Source: Ignavibacteria bacterium (GTDB taxonomy: Bacteria > Bacteroidota > Ignavibacteria > Ignavibacteriales > Ignavibacteriaceae). Taken from it: 64,000 bases of DNA. The translations under genes and the position numbers were made by a program. This document shows, one piece after another, positions 1-8,303 of the stretch (its first letter is position 1; the number at the start of each line of letters is the position of its first letter). Under the pieces are notes generated by a model that did not search any database, was not told where the DNA came from, and saw nothing but the letters and a program-made list of their open reading frames with translations. The DNA lies in contig JAFLBV010000003.1 in assembly GCA_017302895.1 (NCBI GenBank), positions 259,115 to 323,114 of the forward strand, written 5' to 3'.

Positions 1-969
1 ATCAACTGGGCATCCGCAAAGTTCTGGAAGGAGCAGGGGATATCGAGAATCATTCTTTCCAGAGAACTTTCGCTAAGGGAAGTGAAGACGATTCATGAGA
101 AGGTGCCTGATGTGGAGCTGGAGTTTTTTGTTCACGGCTCCATCTGTATGGCATATTCAGGGAGGTGTCTTCTTTCAAATTACATGTCGTACCGGGATGC
201 AAATCAGGGAACATGTGCACACAGTTGCCGCTGGCAGTACAAGGTTTATAAAGGTCATGAGCAGGACCACAATCCCGAATATGAAGTGGTGGCGTCAGAG
301 GACGAACTGACAATGGATGGTGTATATGATCCAGTCTATAAGCCCCTCGAGGGGAATTTCTACCTTGAAGAGCAGCAGAGACCGGGAGAATTTCTCGAGG
401 CGGATGAGGATGAATATGGCACCTACATAATGAATTCGAGAGATCTCTGTGCCGCAGAGTATCTTCAGGAGCTAAAGGATGCCGGAGTTTCCAGTTTTAA
501 GGTCGAAGGGAGATCCAAGTCTATATATTATGTCGCATCTGTTGCCAGAACATATCGCAAAGCGATTGACGAGATGGTGCAGGGAATAAAGCCGACATTC
601 GATTATGTTTCTGAACTTGCAAAAACAGCCAACAGAGGTTTCATTCCGGGCTTTCTCGTCTCAAATCCTAAGGAAAAAGCACAGTGGTATGAGAAAAATG
701 TCCAGTTGCAGACTCACGAATTTGCCGGAGTTGTCAGGGAAGTGATGCCCGATGGAATGGCGCGGGTTGAGGTAAGAAACAGATTTGAAAAGGGTCAGGA
801 ACTTGAAGTCTTCTTTCCCGATTTTGGTATGGATTTTATCCAGATCGTCGGATTGATGCAAAATCCTCTAGGTGAAATTGTCGAGGTGGCACACGGTGGA
901 GCCGGAGATATCTTCATCAAACTTGACAAAGATGTTTTCCCCGGCGTCCTGTTAAGAAAGAAAAGGTAA
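1..969 (+). CDS. Peptidase U32 family protein, TrhP/YegQ-like (5' end outside window)
   Basis: Partial gene. The frame is open from base 1, so the start lies upstream and only the last 322 codons are visible; a GTG at base 82 is not a credible start because conserved sequence precedes it. The U32 signature is intact near residues 42-57 (VHGSICMAYSGRCLLS), followed by the cysteine-rich GTCAHSCRWQY. Further on, NSRDLCAAEYLQ and SFKVEGRSKSIYYVA are typical of the longer YegQ-type members. Bacterial proteins of this type (TrhP) take part in prephenate-dependent hydroxylation of wobble uridine in tRNA, so a tRNA-modification role is more likely than proteolysis; that is family knowledge, not seen here. 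The gene converges on the minus-strand oxidoreductase with one base between the stop codons. Confidence 0.9.
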   Translation: MNWASAKFWKEQGISRIILSRELSLREVKTIHEKVPDVELEFFVHGSICMAYSGRCLLSNYMSYRDANQGTCAHSCRWQYKVYKGHEQDHNPEYEVVASEDELTMDGVYDPVYKPLEGNFYLEEQQRPGEFLEADEDEYGTYIMNSRDLCAAEYLQELKDAGVSSFKVEGRSKSIYYVASVARTYRKAIDEMVQGIKPTFDYVSELAKTANRGFIPGFLVSNPKEKAQWYEKNVQLQTHEFAGVVREVMPDGMARVEVRNRFEKGQELEVFFPDFGMDFIQIVGLMQNPLGEIVEVAHGGAGDIFIKLDKDVFPGVLLRKKR

Positions 970-970
970 A

Positions 971-1588
971 CTACCTTTTAATCAGCTTAAATGCCATGCC
1001 TCTTCCGTGTTTTTGGATGATCGCAAGGTTTATCCAACTGAAGGCGAATTGCTCCAACAGTTCAATTTTGTCATCACCCCCGAAGTCGTAGCATTCCGCA
1101 AATCCAATCTCTTTTGCGAGAGTTGAAGCCACATCCTTTGCCTTTGTGCTTGTTCCGGCACAGAACATATCGACTCCTTCTCCGTTATAGACGGGATCTC
1201 TCATGTTTTCAAATCCTGTGCTGTTGAAGCATTTTACAACATCTTCACAACCTGTTACCGCTTTGATGCCCTCAAATGCAGTTTTATAAGGTGCCGGTTT
1301 CATAAATACCGAGTTCGTCGCATCGATTACGATTTTCTCTTTCAGGGAGGGATTCTGACCTGCAATTTCGACCGCAACCTGCGGAGGTGTAGAGAACAGC
1401 ACCACATCTGCATCCGTGATTGCATCCGCCACTGAAGATGCTGAAATATTGGAGTTGGCTGCAATAAGATTTTTGATATCTTCCGAGTTTACATCCCGTG
1501 TCCCAAGAATAACCTTATGTCCCTTCTTTGCGAAATTAAGGCCAAGTGCCCCGCCGACATTTCCCGCGCCAATAATTGCTATTTTCAT
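971..1588 (-). CDS. NAD(P)-binding oxidoreductase, F420-dependent NADP reductase-like
   Basis: Protein of 205 residues with an N-terminal Rossmann fold: MKIAIIGAGNVGGALG opens directly with the dinucleotide-binding glycine motif, and the LGTRD segment about 20 residues later is where relatives bind the NADP phosphate. VVLFSTPPQ marks the next strand. Archaeal relatives shuttle hydride between NADPH and F420; many bacterial homologues have no known substrate, so the family name is safer than a reaction. The ATG at 1588 was chosen because it starts the Rossmann strand; an extension to 1675 would run into the neighbouring gene. It is the last gene of a tight minus-strand unit (one base after the TMEM175-type gene), downstream of a DJ-1 family protein, which suggests a redox or electrophile stress unit. 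Confidence 0.82.
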   Translation of the reverse strand: MKIAIIGAGNVGGALGLNFAKKGHKVILGTRDVNSEDIKNLIAANSNISASSVADAITDADVVLFSTPPQVAVEIAGQNPSLKEKIVIDATNSVFMKPAPYKTAFEGIKAVTGCEDVVKCFNSTGFENMRDPVYNGEGVDMFCAGTSTKAKDVASTLAKEIGFAECYDFGGDDKIELLEQFAFSWINLAIIQKHGRGMAFKLIKR

Positions 1589-1589
1589 T

Positions 1590-2192
1590 TTATTCCTCGA
1601 TTGTTTTTCTCTTCGTTGCAAAAAATATGAAATATACCGGTACAATTGCATAAACAGCAAATGCAGCATAAACATTCATAAAAGCCAAACCACTTCCCAG
1701 GAAGTACATAACGGGACCAATCAAAGATAGTTTGATCAGCTTTGAATAATTTTCCTTGTTTGTCCCGTCCTTCAGGAGGTGACTGTTCTTCAATATGTAC
1801 AACCTGAGAAGCACAAACGCCAGTGCTGTCATTCCCATGCAAACTCCGAAAAAGAACATGGTGGTTGACTGGTTAAAATAGTCACCCATGAAGGCAGTGG
1901 GGAAGGGAACAAAAGACATGAAGAAGAGAAGGAGTCCGTTCACCCACATCAGCCCGTTGTCACTCTGCTTTATTTCATGGAAAATTCTGTGATGGTTCAC
2001 CCACATGATTAGAACCATGAAGAAGCTGAGAGCCCAGCTCAGGAATTTTGGAGTCAGTTTTACAAGTGCCGCGGCAATTGCCGAAGATGTAACCTCCCCT
2101 TCGATGTGGGGCACTTTTATCTCGAGTACAAGAAGTGTAATGATAATAGCTATCACACCATCACTGAATGCTTCAAGTCTTGTTTTTCCCAT
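1590..2192 (-). CDS. TMEM175/DUF1211 family potassium-channel-like membrane protein
   Basis: Protein of 200 residues, mostly hydrophobic helices. The N-terminus carries the family hallmark R-x3-FSDGVIAIIITLL in the first membrane segment (residues 5-21), with about six predicted membrane segments in all. Bacterial TMEM175 proteins are six-helix subunits that assemble as tetrameric potassium leak channels in the cytoplasmic membrane. The length fits a bacterial single-repeat member. It sits two bases after the DJ-1 gene and one base before the Rossmann oxidoreductase, so the three are almost certainly co-transcribed. The functional link with its neighbours is not evident from sequence. Confidence 0.85.
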   Translation of the reverse strand: MGKTRLEAFSDGVIAIIITLLVLEIKVPHIEGEVTSSAIAAALVKLTPKFLSWALSFFMVLIMWVNHHRIFHEIKQSDNGLMWVNGLLLFFMSFVPFPTAFMGDYFNQSTTMFFFGVCMGMTALAFVLLRLYILKNSHLLKDGTNKENYSKLIKLSLIGPVMYFLGSGLAFMNVYAAFAVYAIVPVYFIFFATKRKTIEE

Positions 2193-2194
2193 GG

Positions 2195-2941
2195 TTATAC
2201 ACCGAGAGCTTCGATTACAAGTCTTGCTGCTTCGCCTCCTGAATATTGCTGCTGCCCTGTGATCAGTCTGCCGTCTCTTACAGCGAAAGGTTTGAATAAC
2301 CCGCCTGTGATGAAGTTAGTGTTCTCGATCTTTTTTGCTTCTTCCTCTATCCAGAATGGCTGAATTTTCATACCCACATAGCTGTCAGCAAACTGTTCTT
2401 CAGCATTGGCAAAACCTGTCCAGGTTTTACCCTCAACAAGAAGTTTGCCGTCAGAGGTTCTGGCTTTGAGGAGCACACAAGTGGCATGGCAGACAATTCC
2501 AACCACTTTGCCCGCTTCATGGAAATCGACAACCAGTTTGTGAAGTTTCTCGTTGTTTATGAATGTGTACATTGGTGACTGTCCCCCTGTAAGGAATACT
2601 GCGTCATAATCAGAGACATTGAGTTTGTCGATCGACGGAGTGTCTTTCAACAGAGCGGAATGTGAAGGTGACTTATTGAAACCAAGGCTTAGGATATCGT
2701 GCGCCGAGTAACCGCTTGCATCTTCGGGATCACTAAAACTGTCCGCCATCAGTTCACCTCCCTCGGGTGAGTAGATATCGACTTTGTAGCCCTTTTCAGT
2801 AAAAGCGTGGTACGGGTGGGTAAGTTCCGCCCACCAGAAACCAATTGGCCAGCCGGTTTGGGAACTGACGGAGGGATTGGCAGCAATAAGTGCAACTCTT
2901 TTCGGGCTGTTGGAATCCATTACATTGAGGTTCGCGCTCAT
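2195..2941 (-). CDS. DJ-1/PfpI family protein (type 1 glutamine amidotransferase-like fold)
   Basis: Protein of 248 residues with the DJ-1/Hsp31 layout: an early Glu in GFWWAELTHPY (about residue 39), LTGGQSPMYTF at about 118-127, and a nucleophile elbow VVGIVCHATCVLL with Cys151-His152. The usual CHG or CHGP after the nucleophile is CHAT here. Relatives are glyoxalases, chaperones or amide hydrolases that act on reactive carbonyl damage; which applies here is open. The ATG at 2941 is preferred because AAGGAG lies about nine bases upstream on the minus strand, whereas the longer frame to 2974 would contain that ribosome binding site. It is the first gene of the three-gene unit and is divergent from the HxlR regulator, a likely controller. 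Confidence 0.85.
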   Translation of the reverse strand: MSANLNVMDSNSPKRVALIAANPSVSSQTGWPIGFWWAELTHPYHAFTEKGYKVDIYSPEGGELMADSFSDPEDASGYSAHDILSLGFNKSPSHSALLKDTPSIDKLNVSDYDAVFLTGGQSPMYTFINNEKLHKLVVDFHEAGKVVGIVCHATCVLLKARTSDGKLLVEGKTWTGFANAEEQFADSYVGMKIQPFWIEEEAKKIENTNFITGGLFKPFAVRDGRLITGQQQYSGGEAARLVIEALGV

Positions 2942-3055
2942 AATTTTTTTTCTCCTTTTGTATAATTTTTTCAAGTTAATATGTTAAATTAGCACTATAT
3001 GATATCTAAAATCAAGTATGCACTATAAAGTAATATACTAACTAAATAGAAAGAA
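2942..3055. promoter_or_regulatory. Divergent promoter region with a repeated GCACTATA box
   Basis: The 114 bases between the divergent DJ-1 and HxlR genes contain the octamer GCACTATA twice in the same orientation, at 2992-2999 and 3020-3027, 28 bases apart, inside AT-rich sequence. HxlR-type regulators usually bind next to their own gene and a divergent target. These boxes are therefore the best operator candidates here; binding is inferred. Confidence 0.4.
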
Positions 3056-3403
3056 ATGCGAGAAATGCCCGTTTTCGAGTTTAGAGATAAAAAATATAAT
3101 AATCCGGTGGAGCTTGCTCTCGATGTAATCGGCGGAAAATGGAAGATGCCGATACTTTGGAGATTGAAAGACAAGGTATGGAGATACGGTGAACTTAAAA
3201 ATTTCATTCCCGGCATTACCCACAAAATGCTTGCTCAGCAACTGCGCGAACTGGAGGCGGATGGACTTGTAAACAGAAAGGTTTATCAGGTGATACCACC
3301 GAAAGTGGAGTATTCAATCACAGAAAAAGGTCTGACGACAATTCCGGTAATTACTTCTTTGCGTGAGTGGGGGATTGCATTTAAAGAGGATAAACTGGTT
3401 TAG
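3056..3403 (+). CDS. HxlR-family winged-helix transcriptional regulator
   Basis: Protein of 115 residues, normal for the family. It shows the HxlR pattern: ALDVIGGKWKMPILWRL (residues 21-37), then RYGELKNFIPGITHKMLAQQLRELEADGL as helix-turn-helix and wing, and VEYSITEKGL. Members bind DNA as dimers and often respond to aldehydes, quinones or redox stress. The gene is divergent from the DJ-1/TMEM175/oxidoreductase operon and is separated from it by a short region with a duplicated box, so local control of that operon is likely. No sensing cysteine is visible in the protein, so a ligand-type signal is more plausible than thiol oxidation. Confidence 0.9.
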   Translation: MREMPVFEFRDKKYNNPVELALDVIGGKWKMPILWRLKDKVWRYGELKNFIPGITHKMLAQQLRELEADGLVNRKVYQVIPPKVEYSITEKGLTTIPVITSLREWGIAFKEDKLV

Positions 3404-3445
3404 GTTTTCTCTTAGAGAGGGGGCTGGGATGACCTTAAAATAAAA

Positions 3446-3474
3446 CCGGCAGTCGTTCAATCAACAACTGCCGG
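3446..3474 (-). terminator. Intrinsic terminator between convergent genes
   Basis: CCGGCAGT (3446-3453) pairs with ACTGCCGG (3467-3474); inner GTT/AAC bases extend the stem. Read on the minus strand the stem is followed by TTTTATTTTAA, so it best terminates transcripts of the SDR gene ending at 3486 - but that gene ends before the hairpin in the minus direction, as required. On the plus strand it could also stop HxlR transcripts, with a weaker tail. Confidence 0.6.
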
Positions 3475-3485
3475 CTAAAAATTAT

Positions 3486-4409
3486 TCACTTATTTGCTGC
3501 ATCCACGCAGGCCTTAATACCGTCTCTGTATGAGGTTGGTGTGAAGTTAAAAGCTTTTTTGAATTTGTCACTGTTGAAAATATAATCGTACTTGAACTGA
3601 TAACTCATCTCAATCATCGACATGATAGTCGGGTTGAAGAGTCCCGCCATAAACAGCATTCCGTTGCCAAGCACCTGAATTTTTGGCTGAACACCGAGAT
3701 ATTCAGCTGCAATTCTTACCATTTCTTCTCCCGTTATGGGTGTGTCATCCGACGGTGCATGCCAAACCTGGTTATAAGCTGTAGGAGTGTTCCCAATCAG
3801 TGCAGTGGCATATGCTGCATCAGGTGTATAAGTAAATGTGTGAAGCGCCTTGGGATTATTCATCCAGTTTGCCTTTTTCCCTTTAATCAAATTGTTGATT
3901 ACAAGAAGATTGAACATTGAACTGCTGATGCCGGGGCCATAGAAATCGGCACCTCTGACAATTGCAACCTGGAGGTTCCCTTTTTTATACTCATCCATCA
4001 GGCGAAGATCAAGTTTTGCCCTGATTTCCCCTTTTTTACTGCAGGGATTAAAGGGAGTTTCCTCTGTCATCGGTCCGTCAACTTTACCGTACATATAGAC
4101 ATTGTCGAAAAAGACGAGCTTGGCACCTTCCTTTTTGCATCCTTCGATAACATTTTCGATAAGGCCGGGCCACTGTTCCTGCCAGGTTTTGGTTGTGTAC
4201 TTCAGTCCGGCTGTGAGGTAAACTATCTCCGAACCCTTGATCGCCTGAAACATTTCCTCTTTTTTTGTGATGTCAGCATTATGAGTCAAATCAGTCGAAT
4301 TTACTTTTTTTGCGTTTCTGCTGACGATGTTGATTTTATCTGTGTATTTGGTCAGTTCTTTTGCCAGTGGAGTACCGATTGCTCCACCACCGCCTAAAAT
4401 CGTTTGCAT
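3486..4409 (-). CDS. Atypical SDR, NAD-dependent epimerase/dehydratase family
   Basis: Protein of 307 residues beginning MQTILGGGGAIGTPLAKEL, a Rossmann start of the extended or atypical SDR class with the glycine-rich GGGGAIG at residues 5-11. IVYLTAGL and VFFDNVYMYGKVDG follow in the places expected for the fold. The YxxxK catalytic pair is not clearly present after the YMYG segment, so this may be an atypical SDR rather than an active sugar epimerase. The ATG at 4409 was chosen; the longer frame needs a TTG at 4427 and adds six residues of no family character. The gene is monocistronic and shares a 281-base upstream region with the divergent cas operon. Confidence 0.75.
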   Translation of the reverse strand: MQTILGGGGAIGTPLAKELTKYTDKINIVSRNAKKVNSTDLTHNADITKKEEMFQAIKGSEIVYLTAGLKYTTKTWQEQWPGLIENVIEGCKKEGAKLVFFDNVYMYGKVDGPMTEETPFNPCSKKGEIRAKLDLRLMDEYKKGNLQVAIVRGADFYGPGISSSMFNLLVINNLIKGKKANWMNNPKALHTFTYTPDAAYATALIGNTPTAYNQVWHAPSDDTPITGEEMVRIAAEYLGVQPKIQVLGNGMLFMAGLFNPTIMSMIEMSYQFKYDYIFNSDKFKKAFNFTPTSYRDGIKACVDAANK

Positions 4410-4690
4410 AGTTTGGTCGCTTTCCAATTAAATCATGAAGATGAATAATTATGAATGCGAATTTGCGGAAAATCCTGCAATTTTGGAATCGGAGATAGAT
4501 GGAGGATGGATATTTTTTGATTAATGGTTGATTGGGATTATTAATTACAGGATGGAATGGAATAAAAATTAAATCGAGAACATTATTTTTTTTGCAATTG
4601 AAATAAAAAATATCCGTAATTTAGAAATATCGTAATTTTTCAACTCTATCATGTTGAAACAACTAATTATGAATCTTAAATGGTAAACAC
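4410..4690. promoter_or_regulatory. AT-rich divergent region upstream of the cas operon
   Basis: No gene is visible in these 281 bases. They should hold the cas promoter. The only structure I see is an imperfect direct repeat, AATATCCGTAATTT at 4609-4622 and AATATCGTAATTT at 4626-4638, placed about 55-80 bases before the cas8b start. It could be an operator, but there is no independent support. Confidence 0.35.
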
Positions 4691-6601
4691 ATGAACGACA
4701 AAGCTGTTACTTCGCTCGGCAAGATTTACAAAAATAATCTTAATGCAAAAGAAGAATGGGAGCTGTATGCAGAAAACATGTTCCCTGATTCTCCTCATTT
4801 AATTATCTCTCCTGTCTTTATAATTACCCGTACTAACGAAACTCCTTCAATAACTTATTCGCACACAGATATCCGACCCTATGATCAGGAATCCTACAGG
4901 GAATATGGGTACCGCAAAGGTGCTTCAAACGGAGGAGATGTTACAGTTTCTACCAAATTTGGTTCGTTTGAAGATACCACAACATTCAAGAACAAGAAAA
5001 TAGATACTATACTAAAAGATGTATTTGGCAGGGTCATTGAGCTCGCAGATGAACCGGAAAAAGAAGTTCTTGAATTGATCAGATCGTATTGGCGTGAAAA
5101 TTATCTTCGAATAAACAAAGATATCTACACGATTTATCAGTCGGTTGAGATAGAGAAAAGATTTAAGTGCGGTTTATCAATCATTGCAAAAATTGATGGT
5201 GAGGAATATTTTGTCTCTTCATTCAATGCTTATAAGAGGGCTCTTGTACGCCATGCCACAGACGGACTAAGTGAATTTCTCTCTACTGTTTCAGAAGGAT
5301 ACGACAGTGTCTGCTCTATCTGTACTCAAAAGAAAGACAAACTTCACGGTTTCGCATCTCCTTTCAAATATTTCACGGTCGACAAAAAGGGGTACTTACC
5401 TAATTATTTTAATCTTAAGCTCGCTTGGAAGAACTATCCAATCTGTTCGGATTGTGCTGCAGATTTTTATCTTGGTTCCCGTCTGATAGATGAAACCTTG
5501 AGGTTTTATTTCTATGGTCGTTCCTATATGGCCGTTCCCAGAGTACTCATTGAAGACTCAATACTCTACGAGACTGTGTACAACATTTTTAAGGATTTCA
5601 GGAAACTTGATGGAGATACCAAAGCGACATATGAAGATGCTTTGATGCTTTACATGGCTGAGCAAAAAAATCAATTTAATCTCGATATGCTTTTTTACGA
5701 GGAGAACAAGACAACAGGCGCTATAAAAATAAAAGCACATATCGAAGAAATTTTTCCTTCGCGGTTCAGAAAAATATTTGTCGAAGCCCGGGATTTCGTT
5801 GATACTCACAAGACTTTCGAGAAGTATCTCACCTTTGAAGAGACTGTTTACGATAAGGAAAGCAAAAAAAAGAAGGAGCAAAAAGAACAATTCAAACAAA
5901 GATTCAGATTCGCCAAGCTTCTTCAATTCTTCGATAAGGATGACTATTCGATTATTCAGGCTGTTTTTGACGGTGAAAATATAAGCCTTCAAGGTCTGTA
6001 CACTGCTTTTATGAACTATTTCAGAGCAAATTACAGAAAAATACTTGAAGGAGGATATTCTTCGCAACCAAGAAAAGTAATAATTGATGCTATCTCAGTA
6101 TTGTATTATCTCGACTATTTAAAACTTATCACAATAGAAAAACCAAACTATGAGGTAAAAATGGAACAGGAAATCGACTCTTCTAAAAAGGAGAGCAGTT
6201 TTGACACAAAGAGGCTTCAACAATTTATTTCTGATAACCCCGTCTTCTTTGACCAGAAGTATAAGGTTGGGCTCTATACACTTGGCTTGCTCGTACAACT
6301 GGTTATGAACACTCAACAGGCAAGTCTGAGAAATACACCCTTCGAGAAAAAGTTAAAGGGGTACAAGATATCGGGAGCCGATGTTGAAAACATTTATGTT
6401 GAGGCGCTTAACAAACTCCAGCAATATCACGGCGCATATGCATATGGTAACCTTCGTAAATTCATGACTGAGTATTTTAATCTTGAAATAAACGAAATAA
6501 AGAAAGCTCCATCAGCGGAAATTTCCTTCTATTTTGTATCAGGTATGGAAACACAATTTTTATTCAAATCATTAACAGAAACGGGAGTTGGCAATGAGTA
6601 A
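4691..6601 (+). CDS. cas8b: Type I-B Cascade large subunit Cas8b (Csh1/TM1802 family)
   Basis: Protein of 636 residues, the expected size for TM1802-type Csh1. Two CxxC pairs, CSIC at 208-211 and CSDC at 252-255, form the zinc-finger-like element of this family, flanked by HGFASPFKYFTVDKKG and DFYLGSRL. In type I-B effector complexes the large subunit recognises the PAM and helps recruit Cas3 to the opened target; it acts in the cytoplasm. Position as first gene before cas7, cas5 and cas3 is the standard I-B order. The stop overlaps the cas7 start by eight bases, so translation is coupled. The assignment to Csh1 rests on the context and the CxxC pattern; overall Cas8 sequences diverge rapidly. 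Confidence 0.9.
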   Translation: MNDKAVTSLGKIYKNNLNAKEEWELYAENMFPDSPHLIISPVFIITRTNETPSITYSHTDIRPYDQESYREYGYRKGASNGGDVTVSTKFGSFEDTTTFKNKKIDTILKDVFGRVIELADEPEKEVLELIRSYWRENYLRINKDIYTIYQSVEIEKRFKCGLSIIAKIDGEEYFVSSFNAYKRALVRHATDGLSEFLSTVSEGYDSVCSICTQKKDKLHGFASPFKYFTVDKKGYLPNYFNLKLAWKNYPICSDCAADFYLGSRLIDETLRFYFYGRSYMAVPRVLIEDSILYETVYNIFKDFRKLDGDTKATYEDALMLYMAEQKNQFNLDMLFYEENKTTGAIKIKAHIEEIFPSRFRKIFVEARDFVDTHKTFEKYLTFEETVYDKESKKKKEQKEQFKQRFRFAKLLQFFDKDDYSIIQAVFDGENISLQGLYTAFMNYFRANYRKILEGGYSSQPRKVIIDAISVLYYLDYLKLITIEKPNYEVKMEQEIDSSKKESSFDTKRLQQFISDNPVFFDQKYKVGLYTLGLLVQLVMNTQQASLRNTPFEKKLKGYKISGADVENIYVEALNKLQQYHGAYAYGNLRKFMTEYFNLEINEIKKAPSAEISFYFVSGMETQFLFKSLTETGVGNE

Positions 6602-7532
6602 CAATTTATCGAAAAAAACAGAACTTCTCTTTTTATATGACATTGAAAATGCAAATCCAAACGGCGATCCTCTAAACGAGAACAGACCCAGGTTCGATCC
6701 TGAAACCAACACTGCCCTCGTCTCGGATGTAAGACTGAAAAGAACTGTCAGAGACTACTGGTATGAGTACGAAGGATATAATGGCAGTGACGGGAAAGAC
6801 ATTTTTGTGAGAGAGGTCTTTTATAAAGATGAAAAAGATCCGTTAAAAAAATATGTCCAGGATGGTAAAAGAAGGGCTGATAACTTTAAGTCGGAGGAAG
6901 AGGCCATTTTAAAAGAATGCATTGATATTCGCGTGTTCGGAGGAGTAATTCCTTTGCCAAAGGACTCAATCACACTTACAGGTCCTGTTCAATTTCAAAT
7001 GGGAAGATCACTGAACAAAGTTGAAATTGTAACAGAACAGGGCACGGGAGCCTTTGCTGCGGGTGACAAAAAAAGTCAGGCAACATTCCGCACTGAATAC
7101 AAATTACCTTATGCGGTAATAGGTTTTAATGGAATAGTGAATGATAAAGCTGCTCAAAAAACCGGAATGACTCAGGATGATCTCGAGCTCCTTTACAAAG
7201 GCTTGTGGGAAGGGACAAAAAATCTTATTTCACGATCTAAGTTCGGGCAGAAACCCCTCTTTTTATTAGCGGTAACTTTCAAAGACTCCTACTATCTTGG
7301 TGGAATGAGACAAAAACTTAAACTTGTATCAGAACTGAATGAAGAGCAAATCCGGTCAGTTAGAGACTACTCCCTGGATATTTCAGAACTTTGGGCATCC
7401 CTTTCCAAAGTTGGTGATAATATCGAGAAAATCACTCTCTTCATAGATGATGATCTTGATTTATTGATTGACGGTAAGAAGGTTAAAATTTCAAAAGGAA
7501 CATATTCTTCAGTCGCCGGTATCACGGCTTAA
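6594..7532 (+). CDS. cas7: Type I-B Cascade backbone subunit Cas7 (Csh2)
   Basis: Protein of 312 residues that starts with the typical Csh2 sequence: ELLFLYDIENANPNGDP near residues 9-25, then VSDVRLKRTVRDYW. RVFGGVIPL and LTGPVQFQMGRSLN follow in the middle. Cas7 subunits polymerise along the crRNA spacer and form the backbone of the interference complex. The ATG at 6594 is preferred over a TTG at 6588, because GGGAG at 6583-6587 has correct spacing only for the ATG. It overlaps cas8b and is 18 bases from cas5. The sequence appears complete, with no disruption. Confidence 0.95.
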   Translation: MSNNLSKKTELLFLYDIENANPNGDPLNENRPRFDPETNTALVSDVRLKRTVRDYWYEYEGYNGSDGKDIFVREVFYKDEKDPLKKYVQDGKRRADNFKSEEEAILKECIDIRVFGGVIPLPKDSITLTGPVQFQMGRSLNKVEIVTEQGTGAFAAGDKKSQATFRTEYKLPYAVIGFNGIVNDKAAQKTGMTQDDLELLYKGLWEGTKNLISRSKFGQKPLFLLAVTFKDSYYLGGMRQKLKLVSELNEEQIRSVRDYSLDISELWASLSKVGDNIEKITLFIDDDLDLLIDGKKVKISKGTYSSVAGITA

Positions 7533-7550
7533 GCCCAGCCGGAGATAAAA

Positions 7551-8303
7551 ATGGAACTTTTAATTTTTGACATTTCGGGTGAATTTGCTCACTTCAGGAA
7601 ATTCAATACCACCAGTTCGCCGTTGACCTATACAATCCCTTCGCGGACTTCACTCGCAGGTTTGCTTGGGGCTATAGCCGGAATCGGCAGGGAAGAGTAT
7701 TATGAGCATTTCCTGAAAGAGAAAGCTTTTATCGCGATACAGGTGTTGAACCGGATTAAAAAGCAGGGATACGGTTTTAACCTCATCAACACGAAAGAAG
7801 GTATGTACAGGATTAAAACCCGGACTCAGGTAAGGTTTGAGTTTGTGGTTAATCCGTCATATAGAATATTTTTCGGACATTCCGATGAGAACTTGTACAG
7901 CGATTTGAAGAAAAGGATCAAGGGAAAGGACTTCTTCTTTCAGCCTTATATGGGACTTTCTCAGTTGACGGCAGATGTGAACTATGTTGATTCGATTGAA
8001 TCTGTTTCTGAAAATTCCAACGGTCCGGTCGAGATCATAACAGCAGTAAATCTAAATAGTTGTGTCGGAGCAAAAATTGAGATTGACCCTGATCTCAAAT
8101 ACTCTTCATCGATTATGCCGATGGAGATTTCCCTTGACCTGACAGATCCTTTGAACAGGAAAAATACTTCCTCAGATTTACCCAAGAATCGAAAGACGAA
8201 TGAGTATGCTGAAGTAATTTATGAAGTTACAGGGAAACCTGTAAAAGTATTTGTTAATTCCTATAACAAGGTACCGGGATATGGAAACATCCTCTTTCTT
8301 TGA
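7551..8303 (+). CDS. cas5: Type I-B Cascade subunit Cas5 (Cas5h-like)
   Basis: Protein of 250 residues. The N-terminus has the RAMP-type strand and the Cas5 motif: LLIFDISGEFAHFRKF, then YTIPSRTSLAGLLGAIAGI, in which the small-residue stretch forms the helix seen in all Cas5 proteins. Cas5 holds the 5' handle of the crRNA at the foot of the complex. GGAG six bases before the ATG supports the start. The last 23 bases overlap the start of cas3, so the two are translationally coupled. There is no sign of damage. Confidence 0.93.
   Translation: MELLIFDISGEFAHFRKFNTTSSPLTYTIPSRTSLAGLLGAIAGIGREEYYEHFLKEKAFIAIQVLNRIKKQGYGFNLINTKEGMYRIKTRTQVRFEFVVNPSYRIFFGHSDENLYSDLKKRIKGKDFFFQPYMGLSQLTADVNYVDSIESVSENSNGPVEIITAVNLNSCVGAKIEIDPDLKYSSSIMPMEISLDLTDPLNRKNTSSDLPKNRKTNEYAEVIYEVTGKPVKVFVNSYNKVPGYGNILFL

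Noticed and set aside
50..313. Antisense and alternative-frame open frames over the U32 gene and over most other genes
   Set aside because: They overlap strongly conserved coding sequence on the other frame and have no motifs or ribosome binding sites.
4609..4638. Cas operon promoter assigned to exact -35 and -10 boxes
   Set aside because: The AT-rich sequence allows several poor matches; I can only report the direct repeat, not a promoter position.
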